Part shown: one piece after another, positions 23,322 to 31,592 of the stretch
Layout: every line of letters begins with the position of its first letter
How positions within the stretch are numbered: position 1 is the stretch's first letter
DNA from: an uncultured Clostridium sp.
GTDB taxonomy: Bacteria; Bacillota; Clostridia; TANB77; CAG-508
NCBI GenBank assembly: GCA_947368535.1
Contig: CANBHY010000001.1
Span: forward strand, 124,001-188,000
Length of the DNA: 64,000 nt
Reading direction: 5' to 3'
Position numbers and translations under genes: made by a program
Notes under the pieces: model-generated
What the model was told of the DNA's origin: nothing
Seen by the model: the letters and a program-made list of their open reading frames with translations, nothing else
The model's database searches: none

Positions 23322-25619
23322 CTAAATTGTTCTTAATTTTCTTGTTCTTTTTGTTTTATCTATAATGTCGTCTATTTTTTTCTTATCTTCTTCTGTATGT
23401 CTGCTTGAATGTTCGATATCAAATATTTCTTTAATTGCGTCTCCCCAATTTTTAGTATGGTAAGATCTAATTACTTTTCCTTGTTTAGCTAATTCATATA
23501 ATTTACTTCTATTTGTTGTTTCTTCTACTGTTACTATATCTTCTGAATTTAGTGTATCTAAGTCTAATATATATGTTGCTGCTCCATTTGCATTTGATAT
23601 TCCACTTTTTGTTCTTTTAAACATTTTTTCTATTATAACTTTATTTAAGTTTGGTAATTCAAATATCATATGTCCATCTCTTGTTAATTTACTACGATAA
23701 TCTCTGTCTATTTGAGCTAATAGTTGAAATTTGTAGCATGGGTCTAATTCATATTCATTTCCTCTTGGTTTAGATATATTTCCCCTTGTTCTATTAGTTG
23801 ATTTATTTTGAGTTTCTGGTCTTTCTTCTGATATTCTTAATGTTTGGAATAGCTCTCCTCTTATAGCTTCACTTTCTTCACCATCAAACATAGTTATTAT
23901 TGTTGATATTTTTTCTTCGTCTGATAATCCATTTAATAATCCTGCTTTTATTTGATTTATATCAACTTTTCCGCTATTTAATAGTTTTTTGCTATCTGTT
24001 GGCTTTAATAGTCCTCTTTTAAACATTTGTAAGGCAAATTCTTCTGTATTCCAATCTATTATTGTTTCTAATGTTATTATGTTTCTTGTATATAATTCTA
24101 TAAAGTCTTCTTCTTGCATGTCATCTCCTAATTCTAGAATTATATCATTTCCTATTTGATCTTTTTCTTCACTACTTTTTCCGCTTATTCTTACTTCTCT
24201 ATATATACTGAAATATCTTTCTATTTTCTTTTTTTCTTCTGGTGTACATTTTTTTAATTTTTTGTAATTTCTTATTAATTCTGTTTCTGTAATTATTTTT
24301 CTTACTCGTTCTATTTCTTTAATGCTTTCTAATTCTATATTACCTTTCAAATATAGTTCTAATAATTCTTGATCTGTTACTACTTGATCTCCTTCATCTT
24401 TTTTCAAATTTGCTATTGTTATAACTGCTTGTTTTTCAAATGTTGTACTTGATAGATAATTTTTAAATTCTTCATCGGAAATAAAGCCATTTCTGTATAA
24501 GTCTATTGCGTTTTCATATGATTGATTCATACATTCTTCTTTTTGTTTTTTATTTAAATTCATTAGCTGTAATGTTTTTTTGCTATATATATCTGATATT
24601 TTTATTTTTCCTGATAGTAAATCTTTTCTTAATCTGTCTATTTCTGCTTTTCCATAGTATTTACCGTCTATTACTTTTTCTTTTAAATCTTTTTCTATAT
24701 CTTTTACAGAATATTTTACATCCTCTAATTCTCCGCTTATTAATTCCAATCTTCCTGATATTCTTGCCTTGTTATTTTCTATTTCTTCTAGCGCTACTTG
24801 CATTATATTAATTAAAATTTCTTGATTATTTTCAGGATATTCTTCATGTCTTGTTCTTTCTAATACGCTTCTCGCTCTATATGCTGATAGTATTAAAAAT
24901 TTATCCCAATCTATATATTCTGCATTTTTTGCTAATTCTTCTTCAAAATGTGGCAAATATTCAACAAAACTTTTTCCACTAATTACTCTTCTGTTAAGCA
25001 AATCAACTAATTTTTCTTTTGTCATTCCTTCATCATTTCTATGTGTATTTATTATTATATTGCTTCTCATTCCTTCTCCTAAATCTGGAACTTTACAATA
25101 TACTCTTTCTAAATCTGTTAAAATTTGTATCATTAAGAAGCTTTGAAATTCCATTTTGCTATCTATTCTTTTGATTCTTTCTAAGCCTTTTTTCATTTCT
25201 GCAAAATGTTTTTTTCTCTGTTCTAATGATGAGTAATCTCTTGAATCATATACTTCTGATTGTAGTTTTGTATAGTTTGTATTAACTATTATTGCTGGAT
25301 GTTTTTCTAGATATTCTTCTAACATTTTTATTTTTTCTTGTCTTCCTGAAACTTTTCCTGTTAAATCATATCCTTCTATTGGCTTTTTTCCACTTATTAC
25401 TAAATAATTTATAAAGAAAAATTTATTCATATTAAAGTATCTTTGATTGTTTTTTATAAATTGTAGAATTGCTTGTTCATTTAAGTTTCCTTCGTTTTCC
25501 ATAAATTCATTTGCTTTCTTTTCGTCATCAAAACATTCTATCAAATCAGTTATTGATATATATGCTCCTATTGTCACTATAGCCTCATCTATTCCCATTT
25601 TTGATAAATCTTTTTTCAT
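23322..25619 (-). CDS. Large helical protein of unknown function
   Basis: A 765-residue, charged, mostly alpha-helical cytoplasmic protein. I recognise no family. It contains recurring short units of the form (D/E)LY-x-x-(G/N)-x-I-x-x-E: DLYRNGFISDEEF, ELYLKGNIELESI, ELYTRNIITLETI, QMFKRGLLKPTD, also DLLNRRVISGKSF and DLLSGKIKISDIY. These suggest a helical-repeat scaffold over about residues 205-590. A different C-terminal domain (about 635-765) contains YKFQLLAQIDRDYRSKL, GAATYILDLDTL and KVIRSYHTKNWGDAI. AAGGAG lies 10 bases before the ATG. It stands alone. Confidence 0.8.
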   Translation of the reverse strand: MKKDLSKMGIDEAIVTIGAYISITDLIECFDDEKKANEFMENEGNLNEQAILQFIKNNQRYFNMNKFFFINYLVISGKKPIEGYDLTGKVSGRQEKIKMLEEYLEKHPAIIVNTNYTKLQSEVYDSRDYSSLEQRKKHFAEMKKGLERIKRIDSKMEFQSFLMIQILTDLERVYCKVPDLGEGMRSNIIINTHRNDEGMTKEKLVDLLNRRVISGKSFVEYLPHFEEELAKNAEYIDWDKFLILSAYRARSVLERTRHEEYPENNQEILINIMQVALEEIENNKARISGRLELISGELEDVKYSVKDIEKDLKEKVIDGKYYGKAEIDRLRKDLLSGKIKISDIYSKKTLQLMNLNKKQKEECMNQSYENAIDLYRNGFISDEEFKNYLSSTTFEKQAVITIANLKKDEGDQVVTDQELLELYLKGNIELESIKEIERVRKIITETELIRNYKKLKKCTPEEKKKIERYFSIYREVRISGKSSEEKDQIGNDIILELGDDMQEEDFIELYTRNIITLETIIDWNTEEFALQMFKRGLLKPTDSKKLLNSGKVDINQIKAGLLNGLSDEEKISTIITMFDGEESEAIRGELFQTLRISEERPETQNKSTNRTRGNISKPRGNEYELDPCYKFQLLAQIDRDYRSKLTRDGHMIFELPNLNKVIIEKMFKRTKSGISNANGAATYILDLDTLNSEDIVTVEETTNRSKLYELAKQGKVIRSYHTKNWGDAIKEIFDIEHSSRHTEEDKKKIDDIIDKTKRTRKLRTI

Positions 25620-25714
25620 ACAATAATTTCTCCTTTACATACTCTTTAATTATAACACTTTTTATTGATTATGTAAACTTGATGTGGTAATTATTTTATC
25701 TCTTATTTAAAAAA

Positions 25715-25746
25715 ACAGCCATCAGAAGTTTCCTTCTGATGGCTGT
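25715..25746. terminator. Terminator of the DUF1385-like gene
   Basis: A perfect 14-bp G+C-containing stem (ACAGCCATCAGAAG, 25715-25728, with its complement at 25733-25746) between A and T runs. On the minus strand the T run follows the stem. Confidence 0.85.
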
Positions 25747-25771
25747 ATATTTTTTCGTCAGTTTTCCTCCA

Positions 25772-26569
25772 TTATTCTTTGTCGTTATCTACGTGCCTGA
25801 AGCATAAGAGTATTCCTCCACCTCCAAAAAAGCTGGGAGTTTGTTCTTCCATCTCCTCAAAGAATTTGATCCCTTCCTGCGCCACCTTTAATTCTTTATC
25901 GGTTGGCTTTTGGGTGCAAAATATTTGAAGAAATCTGAAGATGTTATACTTCTGCTGAATGACTGTGAAGATGAGAAGGGCTGCTGCGAGCATAATATAA
26001 ATGTGCACTGGTACAAATCCTGATAAACAGATTACTATGCTTAGCATTCCGAATATTAAAATCTTGTTTATGTATATTCTACTGCTGCAATATCTGTCAA
26101 ACCGTGAGGATTTTTTTATTTCTTCAATTGTCGGAATCCGTTGCACTTTTGTATATGCATTTGATACCATATGTTCGGCTGAGTGAAATCTTGCTAAATC
26201 TTGCATTCTTCCACATTTCATCTGATATGATGATTCAGTGAAGTATATCAGATCTTTTAAGGCAATCATTGCAAAGTACATAAGACCAAAGGCAATGGTG
26301 ATTTTCCGAGTCAAGAATATGCTTATTATTCCCAATATCGCCATTGCAATCTTTATTCTTTTTTCGGTTACTTTCATCTTTTCCGAATATTTTGCCTCGC
26401 TTAAATCTTCATCTTTAATTTCACTTAGTCCACGTGGTATTTGCTCTTTTTGTATCTCCCCCTTTTCGTTGATATACACTTCATAACATATGAATGGATT
26501 TTTGTTGGAATAGAAGACTATTCCATTTCTTTTAGACCGTGCCTCAAGAATAGTTTTTTTACTGTCCAT
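25772..26569 (-). CDS. DUF1385/YqhQ-like membrane protein
   Basis: A 265-residue membrane protein with TM segments at about 73-112 (two) and 166-205 (two). The stretch FHSAEHM near residue 128, followed by NAY, PTIEEIKKSSRF and an isolated Cys (DRYCSSR), resembles the DUF1385 (YqhQ) core HGAEHK...Y...T...C. This is a distant match and the function is unknown. AGGAGGT precedes the ATG by 11 bases. It is a single-gene unit with its own promoter and terminator, and composition is somewhat G+C-richer than the neighbours. Confidence 0.6.
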   Translation of the reverse strand: MDSKKTILEARSKRNGIVFYSNKNPFICYEVYINEKGEIQKEQIPRGLSEIKDEDLSEAKYSEKMKVTEKRIKIAMAILGIISIFLTRKITIAFGLMYFAMIALKDLIYFTESSYQMKCGRMQDLARFHSAEHMVSNAYTKVQRIPTIEEIKKSSRFDRYCSSRIYINKILIFGMLSIVICLSGFVPVHIYIMLAAALLIFTVIQQKYNIFRFLQIFCTQKPTDKELKVAQEGIKFFEEMEEQTPSFFGGGGILLCFRHVDNDKE

Positions 26570-26603
26570 AGTCTTATCTGACCTCCTAATTTTTTTCTAT
26601 AAT

Positions 26604-26632
26604 ATTATAACATAAATTTACATAATATTCAA
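26604..26632 (-). promoter_or_regulatory. Sigma-A promoter of the DUF1385-like gene
   Basis: On the minus strand TTGAAT (26627-26632), 17-base spacer, perfect TATAAT (26604-26609). Confidence 0.8.
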
Positions 26633-26661
26633 AATATTAGAATCAATTTATATTTCACTAA

Positions 26662-26690
26662 AAAAGAGATTATCTACTATAATCTCTTTT
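26662..26690 (-). terminator. Terminator of the ferredoxin gene
   Basis: AAAAGAGATTA pairs with TAATCTCTTTT around an 8-base loop, just past the ferredoxin stop on the minus strand. Confidence 0.75.
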
Positions 26691-26699
26691 GTTTTAATA

Positions 26700-26870
26700 T
26701 TATTCAGCTTTAGGTGCACCTACTGGGCAAACTCCTTGACATGTTCCGCATTCTATACATGCGTCTTTATTTATTTCATAATGTTCTGAACCTTGTTCTA
26801 TGCATCCTACTGGGCAAGCTCCTGCACATGCTCCACAGCTAATACATTCGTCACTTATTTTATATGCCAT
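26700..26870 (-). CDS. 2[4Fe-4S] ferredoxin, clostridial type
   Basis: A 56-residue electron carrier with two CxxCxxCxxxCP clusters: CISCGACAGACP near residue 9 and CIECGTCQGVCP near 38. It is the standard low-potential donor of anaerobic fermentation. The ATG at 26870 is chosen because AAAGGAG lies 8 bases upstream; an ATG 18 bases earlier overlaps that site. It is downstream of mtaD in the same direction, 28 bases away. Confidence 0.95.
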   Translation of the reverse strand: MAYKISDECISCGACAGACPVGCIEQGSEHYEINKDACIECGTCQGVCPVGAPKAE

Positions 26871-26898
26871 ATGTATCACTCCTTTCAAATTTATTATA

Positions 26899-28170
26899 TT
26901 ATAACAGCCTTTTTACTACTTTTGCAATATTTTTTTTCACATGTTTTTCATTTATGTTTAAAAGTTTTCTATTTTGCATTAGTATTTTTCCATCAACCAT
27001 AACAGTATCAACATCTGCGCCATTTGCAGAATATACCAAATTAGTACACAAATCATTTTCTGGATATAGATGTGTTTTATTTGTGTTTATGAATATCATG
27101 TCCGCTTTTTTTCCTACTTCAATTGTTCCTATTTCGTCTTCTAATCCTAATACTCTTGCTCCTTCAATTGTTGCCATTTTTAACAAGTCATAAGCTTTTA
27201 TTGCTGTTGGATCCATTGTGTTTACTTTTTGTAAGTATGCTGCTGTTTTCATTTCTTCAAACATGTCTAATGTAGTTGTACTTCCTATTCCGTCTGTTCC
27301 TAAACCTACATTAATTCCATTTTTTCTTAATTTTCCTACATTACATATTCCTGATGATAATTTACAATTGCTTATAGGATTGTGTGATATTCCACCTTTT
27401 ATATTTTTTAGTATTTCTAAGTCCGAATCTGATATGTATATTCCGTGTGCTAATACAACTGGGACATCAAATACATGTAAATCATTTAAATATTCTGTTC
27501 CTGTTTTATTATATTTTTTCTTAATCAATTTATCTTCTTGTAGTGTTTCTGATAAATGTATATGTATTCCAGTATCTAATTCTTTTGCTAAGTCAACGCA
27601 TAATTGGATTGTATCTGGGCTACAAGAATAAGGTGCATGTGCTGATACGTATACTTTTATTCTGCTATTTTCATGATTGTATTTTTCATGATACTCGCGT
27701 GTTCTTGTAATTTTGTCTTTAATAGATGTATCTGTTATACTCCAAGCTATTACTCCTCTAAGACCTGATTCTTCTACTGCTTCTATCGTTTTATCCATTC
27801 TAAAATACATGTCATTGAAAGTTGTTGTTCCTGTCTTTATTAATTCTATGCAGGATAAGAAAGAATTCCAATATATATCATCTGGTCTTAATTTATCTTC
27901 TACTGGAAAAATAGCGTTTTCTAGCCAATCCATTAGCTTTTGATCATCTTTGTATCCTCTAAAAATGCTCATAGCTAAGTGAGTATGTGTATTTACGAAC
28001 CCTGGCATTACTACCTTTTCTTTAGCATCTATTATTTCAGCCTTTGTTTCATCTATATTTTCTTCGATTTTTACAATTTTATTTTCTTCTATTAGTATAT
28101 CTGTTTTTCTTATATTTGGCTCATTTCCAACCATATCTAGTAATGTTGCATTTTTTATTAGTGTTTTCAT
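26899..28170 (-). CDS. mtaD: 5-methylthioadenosine/S-adenosylhomocysteine deaminase
   Basis: A 423-residue amidohydrolase-superfamily zinc enzyme. Seen: HTHLAMSIFRGYKDDQ near residue 61 (HxH metal site), the VSAHAPYSCSPD His near 175, HIHLSE near 200, GISHNPISNCKLSSG near 255 and GTDGIGSTTTLDMFEEM near 283 (metal Asp). It deaminates MTA or SAH in the methionine-salvage and methyl cycles. AAGGAG precedes the ATG. The ricT stop lies 20 bases upstream. Confidence 0.9.
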   Translation of the reverse strand: MKTLIKNATLLDMVGNEPNIRKTDILIEENKIVKIEENIDETKAEIIDAKEKVVMPGFVNTHTHLAMSIFRGYKDDQKLMDWLENAIFPVEDKLRPDDIYWNSFLSCIELIKTGTTTFNDMYFRMDKTIEAVEESGLRGVIAWSITDTSIKDKITRTREYHEKYNHENSRIKVYVSAHAPYSCSPDTIQLCVDLAKELDTGIHIHLSETLQEDKLIKKKYNKTGTEYLNDLHVFDVPVVLAHGIYISDSDLEILKNIKGGISHNPISNCKLSSGICNVGKLRKNGINVGLGTDGIGSTTTLDMFEEMKTAAYLQKVNTMDPTAIKAYDLLKMATIEGARVLGLEDEIGTIEVGKKADMIFINTNKTHLYPENDLCTNLVYSANGADVDTVMVDGKILMQNRKLLNINEKHVKKNIAKVVKRLL

Positions 28171-28190
28171 TTTTTCTTCTCCTTAAAAGG

Positions 28191-29111
28191 CTAAATGTCA
28201 TCATTTGAATTTTTACTATCAATCTCCTCTAATTTTTCTAGTGCTTCTAATTCTTTTAAATCTTCTTGATTTTCAACATTTAACTTTTCTTCATCTTCCG
28301 CATTTTTTATTATTTCTACATCTTTTGCTTCGAACTTTTTAAAATAAGTTTCTTCGCCATCATTTAGTTTAACTTTAATGATTTCTTTTAATGTTTCTAT
28401 ACCGCAAACTTCGCCTGTTCCTTCTTCTGTTTTTACTATGGCTCCTATTCTTGGTAATCTGCTTAATTTTTCTTCATATACATTTTGCTCATACTTTAAG
28501 CAACACATTAATCTTCCGCAACATCCTGATATTTTTGATGGATTTAGTGAAATATTTTGTTCTTTTGCCATTTTGATTGATACTGTTTCAAAATTTCCTA
28601 AAAATGAGCAACAACATAATTCTCTTCCACAAGCTCCATTTCCGCCAATTCTTCTTATTTCATCTCTAACGCCTATTTGTCTTAATTCAATTCTTGTTCT
28701 AAATATTGCTGCTAAATCTTTTACTAATTCTCTAAAGTCTATTCTTCCTTCTGCTGTGAAATAAAAAATTAACTTACTTCCATCAAATTTATATTCTGCA
28801 TCAACTAGTTTCATATCCAGTTCATGTTTTTCTATTTTTTCTTGACATTTTTTTAATGCCTCTGGTTCTTTTTGTTTATATTCTTCGTATGATTTTGTAT
28901 CTTTATATGTCGCAACTCTTATAACCTTTTTTAACGGGCTATTTAAGCTTTCTTCTTGTATTTCTTTATTTCCTATTATTATTTCTCCGTATTCATCTCC
29001 TAAAGCTGTTTCTACAATAACTTTTGTTCCTGGTTCTAATTTAAGATTTTGAGGATCAAAATAATATGTTTTTCCTGGCTTTTTGAATTTAACTCCTACT
29101 ATTGTCTTCAT
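28191..29111 (-). CDS. ricT: PSP1-domain protein RicT (YaaT)
   Basis: A 306-residue protein. The PSP1 core lies at about 60-150, with the conserved GARELCCC-type Cys cluster present here as NGACGRELCCCSFL and GCCGRLMCCLKYE (about residues 155-205). In Bacillus RicT forms an Fe-S-containing complex with RicA and RicF that aids mRNA processing by RNase Y and the Spo0A phosphorelay. Its start overlaps holB by 23 bases. The C-terminal 50 residues are acidic and low in complexity. Confidence 0.92.
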   Translation of the reverse strand: MKTIVGVKFKKPGKTYYFDPQNLKLEPGTKVIVETALGDEYGEIIIGNKEIQEESLNSPLKKVIRVATYKDTKSYEEYKQKEPEALKKCQEKIEKHELDMKLVDAEYKFDGSKLIFYFTAEGRIDFRELVKDLAAIFRTRIELRQIGVRDEIRRIGGNGACGRELCCCSFLGNFETVSIKMAKEQNISLNPSKISGCCGRLMCCLKYEQNVYEEKLSRLPRIGAIVKTEEGTGEVCGIETLKEIIKVKLNDGEETYFKKFEAKDVEIIKNAEDEEKLNVENQEDLKELEALEKLEEIDSKNSNDDI

Positions 29112-30006
29112 TTACTTCCTCCCATATTTCGAATAGCATATAATCAATGCTCATATCAAAATTACTATTTGATTTTAAATGATTGATTGTTTCTTGAACA
29201 TGTTTCACACAGTTTAAATATCTTGTGCTTTTTTGAGTTTTTCCTAAATAAAATAGATTTACTGATAAGTATTCTAATATTCCATAAATTTCTTCTTTTA
29301 TGAATATTTCTTTGTTTTTTGTTAAGAAGTCTATTTTATCTGTTTTTTCTGTTAATGAGTTTACTAACTTTTCAATCTTTTCGTATATTTCTTTGTTCTC
29401 TAGTATTTTTATGGCTCTTTCTATGCTACCGTCAAAGAGGTTGTACATCTTTTCTGGTATGTTATCTACTGGTATATTTTTTTCTGCTAATATTTCTTTA
29501 ATTTCATTTGTAGTTAGTTTTTCAAATGCTATTTTAGTACATCTTGATTTTATTGTTGTGAGCAACATATCAGCATTTGATGCAATTAATATTATTACTA
29601 TATATTCTGGTGGCTCTTCTAATGTTTTTAATAAACTATTTTGAGCTTCTTTAGTCATCTTATCTGCGTCATTTATTATAAATATCTTTTTTTCAGATAG
29701 TATTGGCTTTTCATATACTGATTTTATAAATTCCCTTATTGTTGCAATTTTTATAGTTTCTGATTCTTCATTAATAATTTGTACATCTGGATGATTATTT
29801 GTTATAAAGCATGTACAAGATTTGCATTTACAATCATCTTCTTTACTTTCAATACATAAAATCTTTTTTGCAAATTCTTTGGCTATTTGCTTTTTTCCAA
29901 TTCCTTCTTTTCCTAAGAATAAGTAACTGTGCAAAACATTTTTGCTTTGCACAATTTTTTCTAAATCTTTTTGATTTTTTATATTGCCTTTAATTTTTAA
30001 ATTCAT
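29089..30006 (-). CDS. holB: DNA polymerase III delta' subunit
   Basis: A 305-residue AAA+ clamp-loader subunit. Seen: SYLFLGKEGIGKKQIAKEFAKKI (degenerate Walker A), the Cys cluster CIESKEDDCKCKSCTCF (zinc), IFIINDADKMTKEAQNSLLKTLEEPP (sensor/Walker B-like) and TTIKSRCTKIAFEKL (SRC motif). It helps load the beta sliding clamp. The start is chosen at 30006; an in-frame GTG lies two codons upstream. It overlaps ricT, the usual holB-ricT pairing. Confidence 0.92.
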   Translation of the reverse strand: MNLKIKGNIKNQKDLEKIVQSKNVLHSYLFLGKEGIGKKQIAKEFAKKILCIESKEDDCKCKSCTCFITNNHPDVQIINEESETIKIATIREFIKSVYEKPILSEKKIFIINDADKMTKEAQNSLLKTLEEPPEYIVIILIASNADMLLTTIKSRCTKIAFEKLTTNEIKEILAEKNIPVDNIPEKMYNLFDGSIERAIKILENKEIYEKIEKLVNSLTEKTDKIDFLTKNKEIFIKEEIYGILEYLSVNLFYLGKTQKSTRYLNCVKHVQETINHLKSNSNFDMSIDYMLFEIWEEVNEDNSRS

Positions 30007-30020
30007 TATCACACCACTCT

Positions 30021-30665
30021 TTATTTTTTGTCAGGATTCCCCCATGTATTTAATGGCCAAAATCTAAGTGCTACTTTGCCTTCTACTTTTTCTATTGGTA
30101 CACATCCAAATGCTCTGCAGTCTGTACTTTTTGGTCTGTTATCTCCCATTGCGTATACATATCCTTCTGGAACGATTAAATCTGTAAATGCTCCGTCTAA
30201 TGATGTTGTGACAACTGATGAATCTAAATATGGCTCTTTATATTCTTCACCATTAATATATACTTTATTATCTTTTATTTCTAAATGCTCTCCTGGTAAT
30301 GCGATTACTCTTTTTATGTATGTTGTTTTTCCCCATTCTAATCCGTAATATAAGAATTTTTTGAATAATCCTTTTGGTTCTTGATTATATATTGCTACTG
30401 GATTAGACATATCTGCGTCTTCTATACTTACTCTTGTTACACTTGGTGCTTCAAAAGTAATGATGTCTCCTCTTTTTAAATCTGATTTAAATGTTATTGG
30501 TAATCTATTAAGTATTAGTCTTTGATTTGGTTTTAATGTTGGATACATTGATTCTTGTTTTACTATTGTTGGTGTTCCTACAAAGTTTCTAACTAATAAT
30601 GCTAGTATAATTGCTATCAGTATACAATATACCCATTCTAAAATAGTTTTAACGTTTGGATTCAA
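30021..30665 (-). CDS. lepB: Signal peptidase I
   Basis: A 214-residue membrane serine protease that removes signal peptides outside the membrane. It has one N-terminal TM (about residues 9-28), catalytic Ser39 in QESMYPTL, catalytic Lys118 in YIKRVIALPGE, and the C-terminal MGDNRPKSTDCRAFGCVP box. The start is probably TTG at 30665 after AAGGAAGG. It is 14 bases upstream of holB in the same direction. Confidence 0.95.
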   Translation of the reverse strand: MNPNVKTILEWVYCILIAIILALLVRNFVGTPTIVKQESMYPTLKPNQRLILNRLPITFKSDLKRGDIITFEAPSVTRVSIEDADMSNPVAIYNQEPKGLFKKFLYYGLEWGKTTYIKRVIALPGEHLEIKDNKVYINGEEYKEPYLDSSVVTTSLDGAFTDLIVPEGYVYAMGDNRPKSTDCRAFGCVPIEKVEGKVALRFWPLNTWGNPDKK

Positions 30666-30686
30666 TTTTTCGCCTTCCTTATTATT

Positions 30687-31577
30687 TTATTTTTTCGTTG
30701 TTTTTTTTGTAGTTTTTGTAGTAGTTTTTTTAGCTGCTGGCTTTTTTGTTGCTGTGGTTTTCTTTGCTGTTGTAGTAGTTTTTTTAGTAGTTGTTTTTGT
30801 TGCTGGTTTTTTTACTACTTCTTTTTTTACTACTGGCTCATCATTTGTAAAACTATTATCTGTGAACATTGAATATTCATCTTCTGTTTGTTCTTCTGAT
30901 TCTTCTATTTCATCTATTTGATCTGATAATGATTCTTCTGAAATAATTTCTTCTTGTGGTTCTGTTTCTGCACTATTTCCAAACATATCTGTGTCTCCAA
31001 ATATGTTTATTTCTACTTCTTTTTTTCCTGTGTTAATTGGTTCTTCTTCTGGCTCTTCTTCGTCATATTCTTCTACTTCATTATTTTCTGTTTCACTATC
31101 TTCTGTATCTTCGTAATTATAAATGTCTATATCATTATCTTCTTGTGGTGTGTTTGTTTTTTCTGTTACTTCATCATATTCATAATTAGTATTTTCTGAT
31201 GAATATTCATCATCTTCTTCAGGTTCATCGTTTCCAAATGTATTTTCATCTGAAAAATTATTTCCAAAGCTTACGTCATTTTGCACTGGTGCAGTTGGCT
31301 TTAGTGGTTTTTGTTGCTCCACAATAGCTTCTTGGAATAATGCTTCCATTTGCTCTTCTGCTGGTTCTTCATATTTTTCTACTTGATTTTCAAAATCTTC
31401 ATCTTCTGATTCATCGTCAGATTCAAAGTTGTGTTTTTTTCTTTTCTTATCTTCTTCAGGAATATTATCTAGTTTGTACATTATTACTAGTACTAGTAGT
31501 ATTATAATTATTGCTGCTATTACTAATATTAATTTGTCTGAAGATTTTAAAGTTATTTCTTCAAAAAAACTTTCCAT
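30687..31577 (-). CDS. Acidic single-TM protein with histone H1-like basic tail
   Basis: A 296-residue protein with an N-terminal TM segment (about residues 14-36, LILVIAAIIIILLVLVIMY). Next comes a long region very rich in E, D and N (about 45-245). The last 45 or so residues are built almost only of K, T, A and P (repeats such as KKTTT, ATKKPAAKK), like H1-type or bacterial histone-like tails. No enzyme motif is seen. AGAGGTG precedes the ATG. It starts 15 bases after walK and before lepB, so it belongs to the walK unit. It may be an envelope or nucleoid tether; this is inference. Confidence 0.75.
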   Translation of the reverse strand: MESFFEEITLKSSDKLILVIAAIIIILLVLVIMYKLDNIPEEDKKRKKHNFESDDESEDEDFENQVEKYEEPAEEQMEALFQEAIVEQQKPLKPTAPVQNDVSFGNNFSDENTFGNDEPEEDDEYSSENTNYEYDEVTEKTNTPQEDNDIDIYNYEDTEDSETENNEVEEYDEEEPEEEPINTGKKEVEINIFGDTDMFGNSAETEPQEEIISEESLSDQIDEIEESEEQTEDEYSMFTDNSFTNDEPVVKKEVVKKPATKTTTKKTTTTAKKTTATKKPAAKKTTTKTTKKTTKK

Positions 31578-31592
31578 TTTTTTCACCTCTTC

